Positions 59,879-64,000 of a DNA stretch of 64,000 nucleotides are shown in pieces. The stretch is from Sphingomonadaceae bacterium 3R27C6. GTDB taxonomy: Bacteria; Pseudomonadota; Alphaproteobacteria; Sphingomonadales; Sphingomonadaceae. Position 1 is the first letter of the stretch, and the number at the start of each line of letters is the position of its first letter. The notes below the pieces were generated by a model that did not search any database, had not been told where the DNA came from, and saw only the letters and a list, made by a program, of their open reading frames with translations. Made by a program: the position numbers and the translations under genes. The stretch is from assembly GCA_005503215.1 (NCBI GenBank), contig SCNS01000005.1, positions 186,001-250,000 of the forward strand, written 5' to 3'.

Positions 59879-62056
59879 TCAGAATTCGATCGATGCCGAC
59901 GCCTTGAAGGTGCGCGGGCCGCCCTGGAGCAGCCGCGAGCCGAAGGCGCTGAACGCGTTATAGGCCGTGGCCCAATAGCGCTTGTCCGCGACGTTATCGA
60001 CGTTGAAACGCAGCGTCAGCGGGGTGTCGCCGACCAGCGCGACGTAGCGCGCGCCGAGGTCGAAGCGCGTCCAGCTGTCGAGTTCGAGCGTGTTGGCGGC
60101 ATCGACCGCCTGCTTGCCGGTGTAGACGACGCGGCCGACGAGCGTCAGCGCGGGCAGGAAGGGAAGGTCCCATTCGACATTGGCGTTGGCAAGCACGTCG
60201 GGGACACCGATCGCGTCATTGCCTTCGTTCACGCCGCCCTCGGTGCGGCGCAGCTTGGCATCGTTGAAGGTCAGGCCCGAGATGATGCGGAGGCCGTCGA
60301 CCGGCTCGCCGTCGAGCGTGATCTCGACGCCGCGGTTCCGCTGGGTGCCGTAATTGCCATAGACCAGCGTGTCGGGATCGACGAAGCTGTTGGGCTTGTC
60401 GATCTGGAACAGCGCGAGCCCCGCGTTGAAGCGGCCGAAGTTGAGCTTGCCGCCGACTTCATATTGCGTCGACTTGACCGGCGGCAACACCGCGCCGCGG
60501 TTGACGACGGGGATGGCGTTGCCGTTGCCGTCATCGATCGTCAGCGGCGCGGCGGAGCCCGCCACCAGACCCTCGATGCGGTTGCCATAGAGCGACAATC
60601 CTTCGACCGGCTTGATGACGAGGCCGAGAACCGGGGTCGCCGCCGATTCCTTGTAGCCGCCGGTGCGGGCACCATCGACATAGGAATAGGAGGTCGTCTT
60701 GATCTCCTGCAGGCGCAGGCCGCCGGTGATCAGGATGCGGTCGCCCCACAGCCCGAGCGTGTCCGAGAAGAAGACGCTCGACACGCGGTTGCGGCCGATC
60801 GGGAACACATTGTCGAGGTCGCCGCCGACGAAGCCGCCGGGCGTCGGCGCGGGCACGACGACCGGATCATAAAGGTTGGCGGGATAGGCGGCCCCGAAGT
60901 CGAAGGCGTTACGGTTGACCTGCCAGCTCACGGCGCCGCCGGCGTTGATCTCGTGGCTCATGCCGCCGCCTTCGAGCTTGATGCGGATGCCTGCGGTGGC
61001 CGATTCATTATTGTCTTCGCGCGGCACGTACGAACCGCTGCCCGTCGCGGCGCCGGTGACCGGATCGTTGACCGTGATGCCCGCGGTGGTCTGGTCCTCG
61101 CGGCCGTCGCGCGCGCCGACCTTGGCGTAGAGCATCGCCGCGTCGGAAACGTCATATTCGAGGCTGAAAGTGCCGAAATAATCCTTAGTGAGGATCTGGC
61201 TCCACGGCTGCGAATAATTGGTGTCGGCCTCCGGCACGCGCGGAATGACCCCGCCGATGCCGACCTGGCCGCGCCAGTATTTCTGGTTTAGCCGCTGGTA
61301 GTTGAGGTTCAATGCGGCGCGAAGCGGGCCATTGTTGTAATCGAGCGTGGCGCCGAGGACATAGCTCGAATGGAACTCGTCATCGATCGCGATGTCGCCG
61401 CGGCGGGCCGATCCGTTGATGCGCAGGCCCCATTCGCCGTTCGCGCCGAAGCGGCGCGCGACGTCGACGGCGCCCGAGATGTGCGAGGCGGAAGTATAGC
61501 CGAGCGTCGCGCGGATCACATCGCGTTCGGCCTTTTTGGGGAGCAGGTTGACGCTGCCGCCGATGCCGCTGCCGCCCGGCGCGGCGCCGTTGAGGAAGGC
61601 GCTGGCGCCGTTGATGACCTGGACCGAGGAGACGAGTTCGGGCGCGACGATCTGGCGCGGCGTGATGCCGTAAAGGCCGTCGAAGCCGACGTCGTCCGAC
61701 GACAGGTCGAAGCCGCGAATGACGAAGACTTCGCCGGCGATCCCGAAGCCGAGCGCGGTGCGGACGGTGGGATCATTCTCCAGCACTTCGCCGAGCGAAT
61801 CGGGCTGCTGGTTGAGGATCAGCGCTTCGTTATAGCTGCGGATGTTGAACGGGATGTCCTCGGCCGCCTTGGTGCCGAAGACGCCGACATTGCCGCCGCT
61901 GGTGACCTTGGTCTGATTGTTGCGCTGCGCGGTGACGAGGATCTCGTCGGCGCCGGCATCCTCCTGCGCCATCGCGGGCGTCGCGGCGGCGATCGCGGCG
62001 ATCGCGGCGATCGCGGCGGGCGCGCCGAGTGCCGTGCGAAAGGTCGATCTGGTCAT
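59879..62056 (-). CDS. TonB-dependent siderophore-type receptor
   Basis: 725 aa. The signal peptide contains three repeats of Ala-Ile-Ala encoded by tandem 9-base units and ends at AMAQ. The plug has DEILVTAQRNNQTKV, DIPFNIRSYNEALI, VRTALGFGIAGEVFVIRGFD and NGASAFLNGAAPGGSGIGGSVNL. The barrel ends in GPRTFKASASIEF. It belongs to the ferrichrome/catecholate-like group. A PepSY protein and a small membrane protein lie upstream on the same strand, a common iron-uptake arrangement. Confidence 0.92.
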   Translation of the reverse strand: MTRSTFRTALGAPAAIAAIAAIAAATPAMAQEDAGADEILVTAQRNNQTKVTSGGNVGVFGTKAAEDIPFNIRSYNEALILNQQPDSLGEVLENDPTVRTALGFGIAGEVFVIRGFDLSSDDVGFDGLYGITPRQIVAPELVSSVQVINGASAFLNGAAPGGSGIGGSVNLLPKKAERDVIRATLGYTSASHISGAVDVARRFGANGEWGLRINGSARRGDIAIDDEFHSSYVLGATLDYNNGPLRAALNLNYQRLNQKYWRGQVGIGGVIPRVPEADTNYSQPWSQILTKDYFGTFSLEYDVSDAAMLYAKVGARDGREDQTTAGITVNDPVTGAATGSGSYVPREDNNESATAGIRIKLEGGGMSHEINAGGAVSWQVNRNAFDFGAAYPANLYDPVVVPAPTPGGFVGGDLDNVFPIGRNRVSSVFFSDTLGLWGDRILITGGLRLQEIKTTSYSYVDGARTGGYKESAATPVLGLVIKPVEGLSLYGNRIEGLVAGSAAPLTIDDGNGNAIPVVNRGAVLPPVKSTQYEVGGKLNFGRFNAGLALFQIDKPNSFVDPDTLVYGNYGTQRNRGVEITLDGEPVDGLRIISGLTFNDAKLRRTEGGVNEGNDAIGVPDVLANANVEWDLPFLPALTLVGRVVYTGKQAVDAANTLELDSWTRFDLGARYVALVGDTPLTLRFNVDNVADKRYWATAYNAFSAFGSRLLQGGPRTFKASASIEF
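61989..62015. repeat. tandem 9-base repeat in receptor signal sequence
   Basis: Three exact copies of GCGATCGCG in line, coding for Ala-Ile-Ala repeats in the hydrophobic core of the signal peptide. Slippage here would change length in steps of three residues without frameshift. Confidence 0.85.
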
Positions 62057-62100
62057 GTCTGTTCCCCTACGTGCGCGGCCCTACCCCGCGCGGAAATTGG

Positions 62101-62280
62101 TCAGGTTCGGCGGGTGCGCATGGCCCAGCCGACGGCAAATACGGGTATGGCGAGCGCGGCCCACGATGCGGCATCGCGCCATCCGTCGCCGGTCAGCGCG
62201 ACGACGAGCCCGGCAATGCTGACGGTCGCGAGCAGCAGCGGGACGGCGAAGATCGCGCGGAGGCCGCCCGCCTTCTTCAT
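62101..62280 (-). CDS. 59-aa small membrane protein of the iron operon
   Basis: MKKAGGLRAIFAVPLLLATV then two membrane helices (residues about 8-30 and 38-55) and a short basic tail (RTRRT). The ATG at 62280 overlaps the PepSY stop by ATGA, so it is coupled. It sits between the PepSY gene and the TonB receptor gene. Small partners of this kind often accompany PiuB-type reductases; family not identified. Confidence 0.75.
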   Translation of the reverse strand: MKKAGGLRAIFAVPLLLATVSIAGLVVALTGDGWRDAASWAALAIPVFAVGWAMRTRRT

Positions 62281-63443
62281 TCGGCGGGCTGCAATGTGCC
62301 GCCGCTTTCGACCTCGCGGACGAGCGCGTCGGTGCCGAAGCGGCGCTTGCCGAGCCAGAGATAGAGGCCCGAGCCGAGGATGATCATCGTGAAGATGGTG
62401 AGGACCGCCCAGAGAATCTTGAGCGGCAGCGCGCCATAGTCGCCGAAATGCAGCGGCTGCGACAGCGCGAGCGCCTTGGCGTACCAGGGCATCGGGCGCG
62501 CGTCGGTAAAGTCGCCCGTTTCGGCATCGATCAGCGCCGCGGTGAGCAGCCGTTCGGTGAGCGGCGTGTCGCCCTGGAAAAAGACCGCATAATGATGCTT
62601 GCTGCTGAACGCGCCGCCGGGGAAGGCGATGAACTGCGGATTGTTGCCGGGAATTTCCTGGCGCGCCGCCGCCATCGCCTTGTCGATCGAGCCATAAAGT
62701 TCGGGCGGCACCGCGCCCTTGCCGGCATAGGTTTTCGTCATCTCGGCCAGCTCGGTCCGCTGCCAATATTCGAAGATCGGGGTGGCGAGCGCGTTGATCA
62801 CTCCGGTCGCGCCGACGACGGTCATCCACGCGAGCGCGACGATGCCGAGCAGGTTGTGATAGTCGAGCCATTTGACGCGGCGGCTGCGCGAGGTGCGCAA
62901 GGTGCCGAAGTCGAGCTTTTTCATGAAGGGCGCGTAGAGGACCACCCCCGAGACGATCGCGATCACGAAGAACAGCCCCATCAGCCCGAGGAAGAGCATG
63001 CCGGGCAGGCCGAGGAACATGTCGGTGTGGAGCTGGAGCAGGAAATGCATCACGCCGCTTTCGTCGACGGTCGCGGTGGCCGCGCCGGTCGAGCGGTCGA
63101 GGATCTGGATCGTCATGTCCTCCGCCGGGGAATCGGCGCGCGGTGCGGTCGTGATCGTCATCGACGGCTGCTCGTTATCGAACGCCATGAACACGGGCAC
63201 CTCGCCCGGCCGCGCGGCGAGCGCTTTCGCGAGCATTTGGTCGAGCGGTTTGAGCCCGGGGGCTTCGCCCGACGACCCGACGCCGGGCATGCCATAGTTC
63301 GGCGCCTCCTCGGTCAGCTCGTCGATTTCATGGTGAAAGATCAGCGGCAGCCCGGTGACGCACAGCATCAGCAAAAAGGCGGTGCAGACGATGCTCGTCC
63401 ATTTGTGGATCAGGAACCATGTCCGGATGGTCGATCGGTGCAT
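62277..63443 (-). CDS. PepSY-domain transmembrane protein (PiuB-like)
   Basis: 388 aa. Four membrane helices: TSIVCTAFLLMLCVTGLPLIF near the N-terminus, one near residue 150 (LGLMGLFFVIAIVSGVVLYA), one near 205 (LLGIVALAWMTVVGATGVINA), and one near the C-terminus (LTIFTMIILGSGLYLWLG). PepSY regions lie in the two periplasmic loops. Such proteins are thought to reduce or release iron from siderophores at the inner membrane. First gene of an operon with a small membrane protein and a siderophore-type receptor. Confidence 0.9.
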   Translation of the reverse strand: MHRSTIRTWFLIHKWTSIVCTAFLLMLCVTGLPLIFHHEIDELTEEAPNYGMPGVGSSGEAPGLKPLDQMLAKALAARPGEVPVFMAFDNEQPSMTITTAPRADSPAEDMTIQILDRSTGAATATVDESGVMHFLLQLHTDMFLGLPGMLFLGLMGLFFVIAIVSGVVLYAPFMKKLDFGTLRTSRSRRVKWLDYHNLLGIVALAWMTVVGATGVINALATPIFEYWQRTELAEMTKTYAGKGAVPPELYGSIDKAMAAARQEIPGNNPQFIAFPGGAFSSKHHYAVFFQGDTPLTERLLTAALIDAETGDFTDARPMPWYAKALALSQPLHFGDYGALPLKILWAVLTIFTMIILGSGLYLWLGKRRFGTDALVREVESGGTLQPAE

Positions 63444-63732
63444 GACAAGGACTGCTGCTATTGCGAAGGAAAATCAATAGCGCCCTATGGCCTGACCCCG
63501 CAATTGACAACCGCCTTTGCGGCTGGAACTCCATCGTTCGGGCCAGCTATACCATAGATCGGGCCAGTCGATGACGGCCGTTGGTCGCTCCGGGGCCGGG
63601 AGATGTACGAAGAGGCCGCATTACGGTGCGGACCCTTGGCGCGTTTCAAACCTTATCAAATATCAATTTGCTTTCCGTTTGCGGTGCCCTCAGAATGACG
63701 CCCAGGGACCGTTCGTATCGCCGGGAGCTGCC
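63444..63732. other. divergent intergenic region before the second hemerythrin gene
   Basis: About 290 bases. GCTATTG and CAATAGC (63457-63480 region) form a seven-bp inverted repeat with an 11-base spacer, just upstream of the PepSY gene; it could be an iron-regulator site but does not match a Fur box well. A TTGACA occurs near 63504. No ORF supported. Confidence 0.35.
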
Positions 63733-64000
63733 ATGCCCTTGAGCCGCGAAATAGAGCGACTGCGCGCCGAACATGCGGCGCTGATCGCGCTGGCGCGGAT
63801 CGTGACCGAACTCACCAACGCCCCCGGCCCGCCGCAGCTGACCAAGCTGGCGTCGGCGCGCGGGCAGCTTCGCGAGATGCTGGTGCGCCACCTGAAATGC
63901 GAGGACTGGATCCTCTATCCGCGGCTGCGGGCGACCGGCGACCCCGACCTGATGCGCATCACGAACGAATTCGAATTGGAAATGGGCGATCTGGCGGCGG
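63733..64000 (+). CDS. hemerythrin domain-containing protein, second copy (cut by window edge)
   Basis: The first 89 residues are visible, open to the window end. SREIERLRAEHAALIALARI and LVRHLKCEDWILYPRL match the gene at 48.9 kb in order and spacing, followed by EFELEMGDLAA where the other has YVDEMGHISEA. So the two are paralogues, but in this copy the His after MG is replaced by Asp, a change in a likely iron ligand. ATG at 63733. Confidence 0.85.
   Translation, partial: MPLSREIERLRAEHAALIALARIVTELTNAPGPPQLTKLASARGQLREMLVRHLKCEDWILYPRLRATGDPDLMRITNEFELEMGDLAA

Noticed and set aside
63455..63482. Fur box upstream of the PepSY-receptor operon
   Set aside because: GCTATTG/CAATAGC is a good inverted repeat, but the spacing and core do not fit the Fur or Irr consensus well enough to call.
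1..64000. CRISPR array, prophage or insertion sequence
   Set aside because: No regularly spaced repeats, transposase or phage structural genes were seen on either strand.

Overview
The window is a high-GC chromosomal segment from an alphaproteobacterium. The number of TonB-dependent receptors, the gene style and the mix of catabolic genes point to Sphingomonadales, probably Sphingopyxis or Sphingomonas. The order is inferred from gene content; the genus is a guess. No insertion sequence, prophage or CRISPR array was seen.

Layout. 1-10.1 kb is mostly housekeeping: a truncated endonuclease/phosphatase-family gene, nadB, an AAA ATPase, a GlsB-type membrane protein coupled to an M20 amidohydrolase, a lower-GC pair (KptA/Tpt1 RNA 2'-phosphotransferase head-to-head with an unknown gene), an acyl-CoA dehydrogenase, an M19 dipeptidase, a DoxX protein and an FprA-type reductase. 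A tRNA-Gln(CTG) follows at 10.3 kb, then an EF-G-like GTPase.

13.1-22.9 kb is the most interesting part, an RNA-repair island. A minus-strand operon reads rsr (Ro/TROVE protein), two tandem Y-RNA-like genes, rtcB, a 157-aa unknown, a nucleotidyltransferase and rtcA. It has a good sigma54 promoter and faces its presumed activator gene rtcR. Downstream of rtcR is a second repair operon: a 33-codon ORF, a 161-aa unknown, a short RtcB paralogue (RtcB2) and the release-factor homologue PrfH. The two noncoding RNAs, unnamed by any ORF, fold into the same Y-RNA-like stalk with compensatory base changes. One carries a circularly permuted tRNA (3' half before 5' half, acceptor stem closed by GAAA) that resembles tRNA-Lys(UUU). 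With KptA at 4.7 kb, the window holds enzymes for broken tRNA, damaged ribosomes and 2'-phosphate ends.

23-30 kb is a phosphorus-scavenging operon: TonB receptor, PhnD, PhnC, PhnE, then a Tat-exported phospholipase C, with a candidate Pho box upstream. A divergent RpiR regulator ends in a clear terminator. 31.3-39.5 kb is an organosulfur operon: structured leader with an 8-codon Cys-containing peptide, a 59-aa ORF, TonB receptor, TauD-type dioxygenase, sulfatase, second TauD-type dioxygenase and an FAD/NAD(P) protein.

39.7-53.5 kb is mixed: an ECF sigma operon, TelA and its partner, a bile-acid-symporter-family transporter, a nucleosidase, a TPR protein and cytochrome-like protein, TypA, a hemerythrin, RluE, a TonB-like envelope protein, and a divergent SDR/AraC pair. 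53.5-64 kb holds a large Oar-like TonB receptor, the Ku-LigD end-joining pair, an iron-type PepSY/TonB receptor operon and a second, truncated hemerythrin gene at the window edge.
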